From Nymphaea colorata (taxonomy: Eukaryota; Streptophyta; Magnoliopsida; Nymphaeales; Nymphaeaceae): a DNA stretch of 64,000 nucleotides. A program made the position numbers and the translations under genes. Where the stretch lies: assembly GCF_008831285.2 (NCBI RefSeq), contig NC_045140.1, positions 971,528 through 1,035,527 of the forward strand, written 5' to 3'. Of this stretch, positions 15,114-28,400 are shown piece after piece; the stretch's first letter is position 1, and each line of letters opens with the position of its first letter. A model generated the notes under the pieces. That model did not search any database. It worked only from the letters and a program-made list of their open reading frames with translations, and was not told where the DNA came from.

Positions 15114-15676
15114 AGGAATGTTTAATAAGTTAAGCTGGGGCTCAATTCAAACTCGCTTGAAATTACTCGATTCAATTAATAAACAAGTCAAGCTCGAGCT
15201 TTAACTAAAGCTTGAGTTTGGAAACGAGCCGACAATTCGTTTAATAAACAAGTCAAGCTCGAGCTTCAACTAAAGCTTGAGTTTGGAAACGAGTCAACGA
15301 TTCGTTTAATAAACAAGTCAAGCTCGAGCTTCAACTAAAGCTTGAGTCTGGAAACGAGTCAACGATTCGTTTAATAAACAAGTCAAGCTCGAGCTTCAAC
15401 TAAAGCTTGAGTTTCGTTTAATAAACAAGTCAACCTCGAGCTTCAACTAAAGCTTGAGTTTGGAAACGAGCCGACGATTCGTTTAATAAACAAGTCAAGC
15501 TTGAGCTTCAACTAAAACTTGAGTTTGGAAACGAGCCGACTCATTTAACCCCACTCACGTAAACGAACTTAAATGAATCGAGCACGAGCTGAACGAGCTC
15601 AGGATTGAGGACCAGCTTAAATGAGTTGAGCTGAAGCTGGACGAGCTCATGGTCGACTTGCTCATTGTACATTCCT
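15114..15676. mobile_element. MITE-like element containing an internal 65-bp tandem array
   Basis: It begins AGGAATGTTTAATAAG and ends CTCATTGTACATTCCT. The reverse complement of the right end, AGGAATGTACAATGAG, matches the left end in 13 of 16. Inside are six copies of a 65-bp unit starting AAACAAGTCAAGCTCGAGCT at 15181, 15246, 15311, 15376, 15423 and 15488. One copy (15376) is 18 bp short. Each unit carries the palindrome AAGCTCGAGCTT or a variant. No coding capacity is visible. Confidence 0.6.
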
Positions 15677-18493
15677 GTTTATGTGTGTGTATTCTATGTG
15701 CATGGGCGTGCACATGTGTGAGATGACAATTTCTATATTATACCGATAACATAGAAAAACGTGTTCCCACGGTTTAATATAAAGGATATTTATGTCATTT
15801 TATAAGGTATATCATCTTATAGGGACATTCTTTTACTCATACAACTTTTACCTGTATAAAGGAGGTTCTTTTATTTACTTTGTAAAGGGCATTTTAGTCA
15901 TTTCAAACCTACAACACATGATCCATGAGCCGTAACATATAAGTTGTTCTGGTGTATGTGTTTTTCTTTTTTTGGAGTTTATACAAGGAAGAGATTGCCT
16001 GTCGTACAAAATTTTACAACGATGAAACTTTAAATAAAATTTGTGCAGCAGATGAAATGACTAAGATGCCCTTGAATGTAAAAGGGAACAACACAAAAAA
16101 GAAAATTAAGAAGTTTTTTTTTTTTTTTTTAAGAAAACCAAAATACTCCTCTCCTCACAAAACACCTCAATAGCTTAATCCTCTTCACATCTTTGAGCTT
16201 CGGGTGATGACACAGCTGGCGAGGTAAAACAAGTAAAACTTAGAGATCTTTTTCGCATCTTCCTTTTCTCTTCTTTTAAAGTTCTTTGAATTTCACCATG
16301 GGTGAAACCAAAAAGTTTTTTTTATGGAGTACTAAATATAAATATATATAGTTAACAAAATTTCAATTGATTATGAGAAAGTGATATGAATTTCACTAAA
16401 GCTACCCCATATAACTGGGCTTAAGTTCACCCAAATTTCAATAATAAATTAACATTTCAAAGAGTGGGCTCTGTAGTGCGTATGCCCCCACACAAGAGCG
16501 CTCCCCTTGCATCTGCCCCTGAATTTCACCAAGTAAGTAGAATCTAGCTTCACTTCATGTATATTAGATCTCGCTTAATTGACTGTCCCAGTGTACATTG
16601 AATGAAGGTAGCTTTTTAGCTAGTTTGCCTTTTTCTTCAAAAAAGGTTTTCATTTACTGTGACATATGATCAGAAAAATATGAGGCTGACGGTCGAATTT
16701 GCTTATATAGGCCCCACTTGCATGAATAGACATGGCCCCCCACTTCCCTTTCTTCCAACAAATTAAATTAATTAAAGAGTTTAAACACGTCAGGAGGACA
16801 GGATTTTTTTTTTAAAAAAAAAAACAATGAAAATGAAATTTGTACGACCGTAGGACCTTAATGATAAAAACTTATGGTCCTAAACGGAAATGAACTTGTC
16901 TTCTATGTAAAAGCCAAGGCGGAGTCCTCGTTGGAAAGTCCAGTGTTCGATTGCGACAGGCGAATCAAACACCGATGCTTTTTCCCATGGGACCCACTTG
17001 CACGTGCCAACGAAGCTTAGGGAAAAAGGCAAACACGTCGGAATTCGTACTGGATTCGTCCTTCTCCTCTCCCGCACTCCCTCTTTCATGTCGCCGTCCA
17101 GATTCATTATCCGGTTTATTTTCTCCCTCTTTTTCCATGGTGGATAGATTTTAGATTGGAAAAGATTCGGAGAGGGGGAGAAGTTCTGAAACAAGTGAAA
17201 AATTGTCTTCAGAGACAATAGTTGCTGCACCTCAGAGCAAATTTATGTAGGAAATAACCTTGAAAGGAAAGCAATATGCAGTCGAATTAATACAAGCTTT
17301 AATTAATTTAACATCAACACAATTATATGTGATAGTTCTCTTCGGTATACGAAATTAGGTGTGCAAACGAGTGGAATTTCAAAAAGTATAATAGTCAAAA
17401 TTTTTAGTGGCCAAGGTTATCACACAAGTCATAGTAATTTTTCATTGTTAATTATTAATGAGGTCAATAAACTATTTATGAGTAAGTATAGGAATTCCTA
17501 ACAGGTAGAATCGATTCTGTTTAGCAAAACACTACCAACAAGCATTCCAATAAAATGCAATCCTCTCACGCACAACAAATTATCGCATGTTCCTTTTCAA
17601 CATTAGACATGTAGTTAAGCATATATTTTTACATTCAACAAATTGATGACAAAACTTTACCACATATGCATACATATATATATATATATATATATATTCA
17701 CAATGTCCATATTCAAATGTATAATAACCAGACCCCTAACTAATTAGTTACATGAATAAATTCATCACTACCGACATTTATTATATAGTCCTACGCAGTT
17801 ACAACACAACACCCTGCGTGTATGTGCACAAACTCAATGGCGGTCATCAAAAAGGATTTCATATACTCACATGACCTTGCAAATTGAACAAATCTATCAA
17901 AATGCAAACACACATTATTATTAAATAATAATAAACTATGTACTAAAAAATCCAATTATATTGACATTACACAGTAACACGACTCATCTTGGCACTGATC
18001 TTTGTTATTAAAACAGTGTTTTTTGCACAACCTTGCAGATCCTTACTAGTCTGACCATATGGTTGATTACAAGGTGGACATACATATTTGGACGGCCAGA
18101 TTTAACAGCATCTGTTATTTAAATCTGGACTCCTGTTGGCATAGTTACCCAACCCAGTAGCTAGCTGGGAAGCAAGCTCTTTTTCATTCAGGTTGTAACT
18201 CAACAAGTCATTCAATTGCCTTGGGTGATTCAAGAATTTTTACTTTCATATTTAAATTAAGTAGAAATACAGTGATAAAATAAAATACATAATAAATTCA
18301 AAATTTGCTATATTCAAATAAAATTGTAAACGACATGGAACTGTTTAAGGCCCAGATCACCTAACAAGTGGGATTCTTTTTTTTTTTTTAAAAAAAAAAC
18401 TCGATCGAACTCGGTTGTCTGATCACGGTTGTTGGAAGGGAGGAAAATCTGGTGTTTTATTAAATGCGATTCTTTAGCACGGCTAACCACCAA
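15677..18493. other. Gene-free spacer with a dispersed repeat
   Basis: A dispersed-repeat block lies at about 16320-16510 (shares CCATATAACTGG and GCATCTGCCCCT with 7915-8100). TA microsatellite at 17675-17697. The 16880-17230 minus frame (116 codons) has no recognised domain. No RNA gene seen. Confidence 0.45.
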
Positions 18494-18579
18494 GGGGTGG
18501 TGGCGCAGTTGGCTAGCGCGTAGGTCTCATAGCTATACGAGTGATCCTGAGGTCGAGAGTTCGAGCCTCTCTCACCCCA
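18494..18579 (+). tRNA. tRNA-Met (CAT), elongator type, with intron
   Basis: Seven-base acceptor stem GGGGTGG pairs with TCACCCC, and A18579 is the discriminator. The D arm is GCGCAGTTGGCTAGCGC. The T arm GAGAG-TTCGAGC-CTCTC includes the B box GGTTCGAGCC-like segment. The anticodon CAT is at 18528-18530 and A18531 is position 37. A 12-nt intron (18532-18543) lies just after position 37, where plant elongator tRNA-Met genes carry theirs. Removing it lets the anticodon stem TAGGT/TCCTG form. A T-rich Pol III stop starts at 18587. CCA is not encoded. The open frames crossing it are not genes. Confidence 0.95.
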
Positions 18580-20011
18580 AAATCCCTTTTCCTCTTTTTT
18601 TTTTTCCTCCACGCACTCGCTCTTATCGCCGCCACTCATTTTCCCCAGTCGGAAAACTTTGGGAGGCACTCTTATCCCGTAGAAAGCATTTTCCCCACTC
18701 GCTTGTTTCTTTTGTTCTTCTTTCGCTCTTCCACCTTTCTCTTATTCATAATAATATACCACCAAATCCAATCTGTCATAGTTGAGTCGCCATGTGATAT
18801 GGGCCGGCGCATGAATCGGAACGGTTCTCCTCCGATTTTGATAGGTATCAGTAAGGACAAAATTATGTTTAAGACCTGAAACCTGATCCTGATCAACTCA
18901 GGTTGGAATTTGGGATCAGGTAAGTTCAATATTGTATCTGCACAAGGAACATATTCATTAGAAGGCTGGATGTCACATTTATATATATATATACAGCATG
19001 TAATATTGAATCAATGTCTCAACCTGCTACGCTGACTGTATCATATAGAACCTGCTTTTTTGGTGGTAGGCCTCACTAAGTTCAGAGCTTGGAGATCACA
19101 TATGCAATCGCGAATGGTGATACCAATTATTTCAAAGTCGTAAAAACGTACTGTAAGAAGAAGCATTGTTCAACAGCAGTACCAGACGATATTTATCAAT
19201 CATAATACAATGTGCATACTTATTATTTATATATTTAATGATTAAGTGGTTGATTCGTTCCTACATTTTGAAAGTGAGGACTGAAGCTGCTAGGGTTGGG
19301 TTATGATTCGAGTGGGCTGGATTGTTATAATCGTTCTGCACAGAAGAACAATTGGTTCCGAACCCATTGCTTTAACGAAATTTTAGATACTAATGAACAA
19401 ATTTGTATGCACTTTCGTAGGATGGAGGCTTCCAAAGAGAGAGTGGTCAATGAAAGACCCTTGCTCCCATTGGGTCGTGTTGACAGTTGAACTTGTCCCT
19501 AAATTTGACTGTCCGACGAAACAGAATGCCCGGAACTGGGAACTCATTGAAAATTGAATTCCATGCACAGATTGATGTATAACTTTTAACAGAAAAGGTT
19601 ACCAGATTCATAGACTAGCAAATTTCCAGAGACAAAATGGTGCTGTGAAATGCTCGAACTGACTAAGAAAATTCATTTCAGCTGAAATTTCTATATAATT
19701 TGTAAATTAATCAGGATAAAGTAAAACTTCCTAAACTTCAAAGGAGCAGAAAATGGTGACTTTTTTTTTTCTTTTTCCAAATAGCAGCAGCATTCAGAAG
19801 TTAGAATCAATATATTGGTGAAAGATATTCAATGTATATGTACAGCAGCGACATACATGATATGGGAAGCCAGTTAAAGCTGCAAAGTTTCTGCTAAGGC
19901 GAAAAAGGTTGCTGCACGTGGTGCTCATACATAGCTAAGAAGGAAAAACAAAGTTGAATGTAACTAAGATAAGGTTTTCCTTATCCTACAAGAGAGAACA
20001 AGCCCAGGTGC
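18580..20011. other. Spacer between tRNA-Met and the 3' end of the NPH3-family gene
   Basis: No supportable gene. The right part presumably contains the 3'UTR of the minus-strand NPH3-family gene that stops at 20012. The poly-A signal is not assignable with confidence. Confidence 0.4.
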
Positions 20012-23000
20012 CTATGATCGCCTTGAAGATGAAGTTGATCTGGTTGAGCTACTATTACCAAATGGGCTTAGTTTGCTAAACTTTGAGGATAATGAACTCA
20101 AAAACTTATTAGAGCTTGTTCTCTCAATATCTTGCTTCATACAAGCATGGTCTTTTTCTAAGTCATTTAATCTCATCCTTAAACGTGCTAGCTCTAGCTT
20201 TAGCTCCCGGTTCTCTCGTCTTAATGATGCATAGTTATCACGAGGGGACATGGCAGCACTGAGAGCACCACTACTAATGCGTTGAGACTGATAGAAACTT
20301 TTCTGATCTTCATCTGCATGAGCAGAAAATAAGGCATTGCGGAGTCTTAACTGTTCAAAGTAAAGAACTTGAACAACCGACTGCACAGGAAGGCGCTCAT
20401 TCTGTGCTGCATGTGCACCTGCTTCAGGTGATAATTTCTGGAAATCAATCAATTTGCATAGCTTCTTCCGCTCCAAGTCAGACAAACCTGGATGGGCCTG
20501 CAGCAGGAAAAAAATTGGATTGCTGCCCTGAAAGTACTAGATCAGACAGAACTTGTGAAGAAAATGAAATTCACCGGAAGCACATGCCTACAAAAGAAAC
20601 ATAAGCTTGTTTATAAGCTGAAAAGAACATCTGACCTTGTACTTGTTGTCTCGACACGACCCACTTTACCGAACACAAAGGTAATTTTTATGTATACAGA
20701 TTTCTAAGCATATATATATGCAAATTGACTATAGTCTATAGCATACATCACAGAACACCTCCAAGGTGGAAACACGTAGATCAAAATATTGACGTGTGAA
20801 AATATTTAAGAAACAAGATGAAAGGAAAAAAGTGTTTTTCCTTAACTTACTTTAAGGTAGATATCAATGGCTCGATAGAGTCCATCATCTTGAGTACGTG
20901 TATGCGCCGGTAAAGCTTCAGCAATTGCCATGAATTTGGGAAGCTTCAGGTTGGCATCGGGAGCAATCTCTGCAAGGTAAGCATCCACTAGCCTTGAAAC
21001 CTTGAAAACTGCAGTTTCAGAGGGAGAAGGTGGCCCATCAGATTCACAAAAGGACACATCATCCAGGTCATCAGCACTGTCATCTTGCTGCAAAAAATTC
21101 ACCAGGATCCTTTGCACAGTGTCAACATCAAACACTGTATCACCAGAGTACCTACACAATGGAATAAGCAGATCATCTAGAGTGGCCATATCCAGTTGTG
21201 ATGCAATCCTCCTCTCAAGATCCAGTCTGCAAGCAATTGCACACTCTAAGGTAACTGCACTCCGCAGAAGTCCAAACAGAAAGCTTATGGGGACAGCTAG
21301 TTTCTCCACAGGTAGCAGACTTGTGATTGTTTCGACTAGCTCTATCTGTTCACGTTCAACTGAACCAATAAAATCAATCTTTCTTTGGCTGTTTAAATTC
21401 CAAATGCTTGACTTCTTGGTCAACACTTTCTGAGCATAGTTCATAAGAGATGCGCCTATACTTTCAGGATGAAGTCCCCTATATCGCAAAGCAGATATTA
21501 CTTTATGATACATGTCAAGCCCCAGGCCAGAGAGATCTTCAATCCACCATTCCCTGGAACAGCTTTTTGGATGCTTATTTGTGTGCAGCCGCCCAGAACT
21601 GCTATACTCTAGTCTTGAGAAGCTAGAGGCTATCTGCTCTGTGCATGCTATGGACGCTATTGCATCTATGCATCTACTGACAATTCTCAATTCCTCAGCC
21701 AGTGGAATCAGTTTTTCACAATAACATAGAACCTCGACAGATTTCTCAAGACTTTTGCAGATTACACCATCCAAGTAAGCTTCTGCACGAGATGCAAGGT
21801 TTTCCTTAGCATACTCGTCAGTCATTTCAAGGTACTCTGACACACAACATAGCTGTGCTACATTCGATGGTGTAATCTCAAAGTTAATGTTGTAACAGAA
21901 TTTTGCTGCTAACTCAAAGGCCTCAGCCCCTCCTGGTAAATTTAGCAACTGAAACCTCAAAATGTCAGAATCCTTCAGCTCTGCAAGTAACTTTCTGATT
22001 CTGCCACTTCGAGAGACAAGGGGGAACTCCAATTTCCAAAAAAAAAAAAGAATCAGATAAACAGTACATCAAATTTTTTAGCAAAAGAGAGCCAGAGATA
22101 AAGAAAAGGACGACAACAAACACAAATAAATGGATGTACTGATGTTGGCTGTGGTAAATGTGACACATAGCAGCTGCAGCCCTTATTGGCACTTTGATGT
22201 CTTTGTGGTAAATGGGTAGCATAAGATTAAAGTTGGGAACGTACATGCTATTGGCTAAGATGGAGCAGGTCATAACCATTGGAAACTTGAAGATTATTAG
22301 TTTCAGGAAGCAACTTCCAAAGGTAATTTGATGCTAAACTGGTCCATCGCTTCGCCATTGTTATTTCAAAGGACTGTCCAAGTTGTTTGGAAATTTTCAC
22401 TTATTATTCAATTTTAAATCTAGATTTTACTTTTACTTATCGTCCGACTTACAACACGTAGCTATTCTAGCAATAAATCACAATTTCAATATATATTTTC
22501 TAGCAATAAAGTAATTACAAATTCCTGCTCTGCAAATGCTTCACCAACTTGAATAGTATGTCGAACAAATAATTTATTCATACATGCTAGTGACTTGAGA
22601 TTTTATTTCTGGGGAAGTAAATAAACTTCAATTAAACAAACAATATACACCATATGAGTGAGTGGAAACAAAAGTTTCAAATAAGGACATATACCTTGTG
22701 CAACGCAAAACTTCCACCATCTACTTCAATGATGAGATCACTTGGAACATCAGGAAATATCCTATAAGCATGTTTACATGGTAATGTTAATCATATAAAA
22801 TAGAACCACATAGAAACATAGATACATACTGTGCAACGTATGTGCATTTACTCACATAGGTGCAAAGATGGTTTTAGAAATCTAACATCACTAAGGTAAA
22901 AGAACCATGGAATACAAATATAATGTGGTTCCGAGTGCCCAACATAGTGGTCACCAAAGCTAAACCATACAATCAAGAAAAGGCTGCCCGCATGTAAACA

Positions 23001-25088
23001 AGTAAATCATTTAAGAGGCTTAGAATTTTGGAGGCCTATAAAATAGCTTTCCTTTACATACGAAACTGGAAGATGATTGCAAGGGAAAACATACATATGA
23101 TATAACATCATAGTGAGGTCAACATCAAGGAAACATACAAGGAGATAGAAAAAGTTTTGTCGGCAAGTTCTGAGGAGATACGCCTCCCCAATTCAAAAGC
23201 GCCCAGAAAAAATTATTTATATGCAAATTAAAAGAAACGTGTCTTGCATGTTTTATGGATGCATATTGCTTCTGATTTCCACACAAAACTGTCAAAAAAA
23301 TATGATTCAAATAATTTATTTAAGCAAATACCATAAAAGGCAGAAAAAAAAAGCAAAAGTATGTGGTAAGAAGAGGATAATAAAAAATAAACCAAACAGC
23401 AAAAATGGCATAAAATATTTTGCTTCGCAATACTTTTGATCATTATTTGGCAATAAAACATGTCCAAGAATGCATTTCGTTTTCTTGAAATTTATTTTTA
23501 AAACTTGCAATATGCAGATCCAAGAAGAAACAGCAGGAATTCAAATACTTCTAAAGAGGTTCCAAAGAGAAATTAGAAGGTTTCATTGTGTATTTTTGCA
23601 AATATTACCTAATTAGAAAGATGAATAGCTAAAAATTATTTCTATGTTATACTTTCAATCATTTATCTGGTTATCGAGTTTGCAAATATGGTTAGCATGA
23701 ACATAAAAATGTTCCAGCCAAAGTTTCTATTTAGTCGTACTTGAGATGCTGAGGAAGGAGAAGCAAAAAGTTTGGGAACACAGGTTCAAATTCACCTCAA
23801 CTACATTGGATTATCTCCTAACAATTCAATATTTTCTCTCCAAGAAACTTCATAGTACAATTACAATGTCGATACAGCACATTAGGATATGGACATTGAT
23901 GCATTTATACAACAGCAGCACCGACAGAATACACCAAGAGCCATTGACATCAGGCAGCAGGACCTAAGTAACTCGCCTATCCAAAAGACATTCCGTTGAA
24001 TGCTTTAAGTACTCGTGTTAGACAGAGTTTTCTGAATATGAAAGAGCTAGTCATTGTGAGTTTTCCTTTTTGCATTGCCAAAAACATTGGGGGGCTATGT
24101 CAAAGTTGTTGTCTACATAACCAAGACCGTAGTCCTTTTCAGACAAATGGACCATCACAGGGACTCCGATGCCCATGTAGATGTTGATATCTATAATGAA
24201 CAACGGGCCTCTTCAAGCTCTAACCTGAAAAGAGAAAAGGAACAGATGGGCGAGAGGCATTAGGTTCTAGCTTCTATAAGCCACAGGCATATCTAAGCCT
24301 GAGGAGATCAATCTACGAAAAAAATTAGAGCAGTAAGACATACTTCTAGGATATATGACATTATTACTAAAGAAATTGGGAGGTCGTTTCTGATGAAAAT
24401 AAAAATCATATTATTCCTGAAGAAATTGGAATGTTTTTTATGGTAACAGAAAAACTAAGTGGATCTCAAAGGTAGAAGTCAAATGGTTGTAAAATCTGCT
24501 TTAATAATGCAGGAAAATCTAAAGTAATGGCCTCAAAGGACTCAGAGTTAGAGATAGAAATTTAATGAAGTGCTAGAACACCTTAAACACAAAAGGCCTA
24601 AGGCTGTATTTTCAAGGTTGAGAGGCTGGGCTTCTCCAAAACATTTGGCTGTTACCATCTTCAAAAGTATTGACACTGGATAGTCTTTCGAATTCCAATT
24701 CAGAGCTGGAAATTCTTTAACAATGTCTTCTCGCCGGAGAAGTCATCTAAGAAGTTACGACGCAAGAATCCAAGTGAATGAAGCTGTACCACCAAAGCTT
24801 ATTGACAACACCACCACCAATTTTTTAGTTCTGCGTTTCATGTAACTGCATCAGCAAAAACAATAAAATTTCATGCCGACCAGGAAAGAGAGTAAAAAAG
24901 CACATTAACAAAAGAACTCCAGCTTGACGAAGACCACAACAACTACCAGTAACCGTTCACAAGTTTCAACAAGCATGAAAACCCCAGAAACAGAATGAAG
25001 GTCCGCTGTCATACCATTCATTCCCCCCACACTGGCTGGAGAGGACAGGCCGGGCCACGAACTTCGACAGAAACCAATCGTCATCCAT
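20012..25088 (-). CDS. NPH3-family BTB/POZ protein (600 aa, four exons)
   Basis: The coding sequence joins, on the minus strand, 25088-25015, 22761-22695, 22026-20851 and 20497-20012. Phases fit exactly: exon 1 ends TG and exon 2 starts G, making Trp25; the other junctions are phase 0. Donors are GTATGA, GTATAT and GTAAGT; acceptors are TAG, GAG and CAG. The chosen ATG at 25088 is the first in frame after a TAA upstream. The protein has a BTB domain (about residues 26-140, with IFPDVPSDLIIEV and FALHKFPLVSRSGRIRKL), an NPH3 domain starting at REWWIEDL (205-212) and running past LYFEQLRLR (484-492), and a coiled coil at about 529-565. The tail is Ser-rich. The family supplies substrate adaptors for CUL3 ubiquitin ligases and auxin/phototropin signalling at the plasma membrane. 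From memory the closest Arabidopsis relative looks like the At5g48800 type rather than NPH3 or RPT2 themselves; this was not searched. I see no frameshift or missing domain. Confidence 0.95.
20498..20850 (-). other. Intron 3 of the NPH3-family gene
   Basis: 353-bp intron, GTAAGT to CTGCAG, phase 0 between Lys439 and Ala440 (IYLK / AHPGL). This junction sits inside the NPH3 domain. No nested gene is visible. Confidence 0.9.
22027..22694 (-). other. Intron 2 of the NPH3-family gene
   Basis: 668-bp intron, GTATAT to TTGGAG, phase 0 between His-Lys47 and Phe48 of the BTB domain, preceded by a pyrimidine-rich stretch on the minus strand. No nested gene is visible. Confidence 0.85.
22762..25014 (-). 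other. Intron 1 of the NPH3-family gene (2.25 kb)
   Basis: Starts GTATGA after codon 24 and ends TTATAG before ATATTTCCTGATG. AT-rich on the whole. Short open frames inside (for example 23221-23510 on both strands) are A/T-rich with no domain. A large first intron could hold regulatory sequence, but I see no specific motif. Confidence 0.8.
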
Positions 25089-25480
25089 CCGCAGCAATAA
25101 ACTGAAGGACCCAAGTTCTCCAGAGGCAGAACAGGGTTTGGATACTGAGCCAAGAGTTGGTTGAGGCAAACTGTCGAGTAGTTAGTATGCGGGCCAAGGG
25201 AGGAGAAGAAGTGTAATGGTGGTGTTGGTGGTTCAATGGTGGTAGGGAGTGGGGAGTAAGGGAGAGAGTAGGTCATATCCACGGAGAGGCAGAGCACAAA
25301 AGAAGAAGGGGGGTGGGGGGCAGCAGATGATGATGAATCACAAGGGGTCACTACCAAAAGCGGGAGAATAGTGCGGTTCAAAAATCCACCAAAAAGACAG
25401 GCATCAGCAAATCTCGGGGGTTCACTGCACCACTAAAATGACAGATGGGAAGGGGGGGAAAAAAGGTAGAGTGACCATTG
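25089..25480 (-). promoter_or_regulatory. Upstream region / 5'UTR of the NPH3-family gene
   Basis: Minus-strand sequence before the ATG is CT-rich (25200-25330 reads as CTCTCCCTTACTCCC-like on minus), as in many plant 5'UTRs. An in-frame TAA precedes the ATG. I could not place a convincing TATA box. Longer frames that read through this area start upstream of the true ATG or in another frame, and I reject them. Confidence 0.45.
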
Positions 25481-28400
25481 GTTGAATGGGAATGCTACAG
25501 TCAGTGGAGGGCAGTTGGTTTTCAGCAAGATTTGCCACAAATCCCCAGGCTTCCAGTGATGGACATGAATGAGCTTCCCATGAAACTGACGATTAAGAAT
25601 ACAGTAGCCATTTATAATTTTGTATTGCTGTTCCTTGCTTCTTCCTTGTTCTCTTTAAACTACATTTTCAAGTTCGTGCTCGACGGGGTCTCCAAGTTGG
25701 GTAAGACTGACCGAAGAGAACAATAAGAGCATGGTGAAGTGCCAAACTCAAATTGCCTCAGATTATTCATCTGGGTTTTGCATAAGTGGATGCAATATTG
25801 TAGAAAGTGTATCGCTTTGCTCCCCCATCAGTGTATCCGCCCATACATACATTGTTCTGTTTTCGGATTTTATGAACGGTTAAAAAGTTGAAAATATTTT
25901 AAATTGATTGAAAAACGAAATATAAAAATTGATTCTATGATCTTTATCAGACATCCCAACCAAGTTTCCCTAATTGCAGAGAACAATATGATAAAATCAA
26001 AGAAATAACCTTCACAGTGGGTGAGTAGGAGACAATATTGGTTCTTTTGCTCTATCCCAAACAACGGGCTATAGCCTAAACTCAGTTTAGCAATTATAAA
26101 AAAGCAAGAGTTTCTTGTGAAGAGAAGTCTTCGCGTCGATAATTTCTCTAAATCTGTCCTTCTACCTTTTTTAAATTCATCCTCATCTTTTTGGTGGTAG
26201 GACACCCATGCTTCAATCCATCATTATTCAACTCAATTCTGTGGTCACCTTGACAGGTTAAGGGCCAAACAAACCCACCCCCCACCCCCTTGTCCAACGC
26301 TTTTATCTAAATCGGAATGGTAATTAATTCAGGGAATCGGAATGGTAATTAATTCAGGGAAGAAAACATATGGGCCTGTATTATTATAAGTTATATCAAA
26401 ATAGCTGAAGGGAACACTGACATTTTTAGCTACTTCTACTATTATGTTTTGAGGAGGGAGAGGGGGGTCAATTTCCTTCAAGGTAAATCGGTTGTGCAAT
26501 TTATGTAAACATTACATCGACTCTTGAAAGTTATTCCCTACATTATGCTCACCATCTGAAATCATCTTCTATCTTCAGACAGATATGACAGTTTTTCCAG
26601 CCACGTGATGAATGGGCTTCCTGTGGCTAAGGAACAGGAGAAGATACTAGATTAGAAGAACAGAAAACTGAAACAACGTTTAGCTGATTATACGACGACT
26701 TTATGTAAAGCATTAAAGAAAAAGCCTGTGGATTATTACCTTTTAAGATGGTAAAAACTTTTCAAAAAAGGTTGCCACGCCTCTTAAGATGATAAGACTT
26801 TCGAAAAAGTTACCTTTCTTTCAATTTTCTTTTGGGACAAGATAAATCATACGGTCGCGGACTACTCATTACGCCAACTCTGGTTGGTAAAACACTTGAT
26901 GTCGCCTCATCAATTAGACAGTACGCCCAACTTTGGTCTTGCTGTAAAAGAGCACTCCCATTGTCCCGGCTCGTAGAATTCCACCTTAGTGGTCCATGTG
27001 CTTTAATTAATTTTCCTCCCAGTCTCCATCTAACAGAGATTATAGATGATTCCGCTCTGAATTCTTACAGTAAGAAGTTTGATTCTCTCTCTCTATCAAG
27101 GATATCCTGTGTTCATCCACTTGTGCTGTTTCTTGATTCAGTGCCACAAGTCTGTTGAACTTGACTGAGGTACATGCATCGCACTCTCTGAGGGGACGAC
27201 ATGCGTATGCTTTGGATGAGTTCATCTTGATTTAAATGCCAGACACGTTATCATTTAGCCCACAGGTTTTATCTGTTTGTCGCTAAGTTTGTGATTAATT
27301 GGCTGTCATAAATTTTATTAGTGGATACAAATGAGTAGGGGAAGATGCACACAGATATATGTGTGGATGGAAATGGAATGAGGCATGATAATTAGTCTGC
27401 CTGCTGTTTTCTCTTTGATTTTCGATAATAAGAGATAAAGCTACCTTATTCGACAAGTGGATCGACATTGAAGGCAGTAAGGCATCCTTTGCCCGCTGGA
27501 GAGGACACCCATCTTCAACCACGCGACGAAACAAGCATAACTGTATGTTAGAAATGCATGAGATTTTTGCAACTTGGTGATCCTCATGATTTGCCCCTGT
27601 CTGATAAACTCTTCTGTTCTCCATGCAAAGGTGGGCCATATAACGTGGATCTGTCCTGGATGATCGACAAATTGGGATTGGCTATGGTTCAATTCAGTCT
27701 GATCAGAGTAATTAACTCCGTGTTGATACTGACTTCTCAACTGTTTGGCCTGTGAAAATGTCTTAGGAGTACATTTTCATGCCTGAATAGTAACTAAATG
27801 CATGTGAACAAACACATGATAAGAGAAGAGCTGCACTGTCTTTCTTGGGCCTTGTCTGTTGCAAGAATCTTTTTCACATACATCACTTCTGTAATTACAG
27901 AGAAACTGAAGGCTCCCATCGTCTTTCCTGAAACAATGCAGAACAAGTGGTTTAGGGCCTTGAATTCAGGAAGCTGCCGGTAGTGGTGGGTCCAGAAGGA
28001 CCTTGGACTCTCTGATTGACAGATTTTTAGGCCCCCAACTTGAGAGGTTCCCTTCTGTAGTTTCACATCATGAGATGGGCATGCTACTTTACCTGATCCC
28101 CCTCCCTTTTTCTTTCGTGGTAACTTTTATTATCTGCTTTCTCTTATATGCTTTCAATCTTTTCTTCTTAGTGCACTCACAACTTGTTTGTTAGTGGAGG
28201 GGTCGAATCTTGAAAAAGAGTATGATGGTCAAATTTGAACAGTTGATGATTAGGTTGACAGATGCATAAATGTTCTATCAAGGCTCTAGAAAACTGGCTG
28301 TGTCAATGTTTTGGATCTTAGTTTGGTCCTGTAATGTGCGTCTATTTTGAAGTGGGTACTGTATTTGCAGTCCAAAACACAATTATTTTGCGTCTATTGA

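Noticed and set aside
18429-18879. Open frames of 112-118 codons over the tRNA-Met locus
   Set aside because: They read through the tRNA gene and its T-rich terminator.
24905-25381. 158-codon minus-strand frame upstream of the NPH3-family gene
   Set aside because: It is a different frame over true exon 1 and the 5'UTR; low-complexity Ser/Pro and Val runs; exon 1 phase fits only the other frame.
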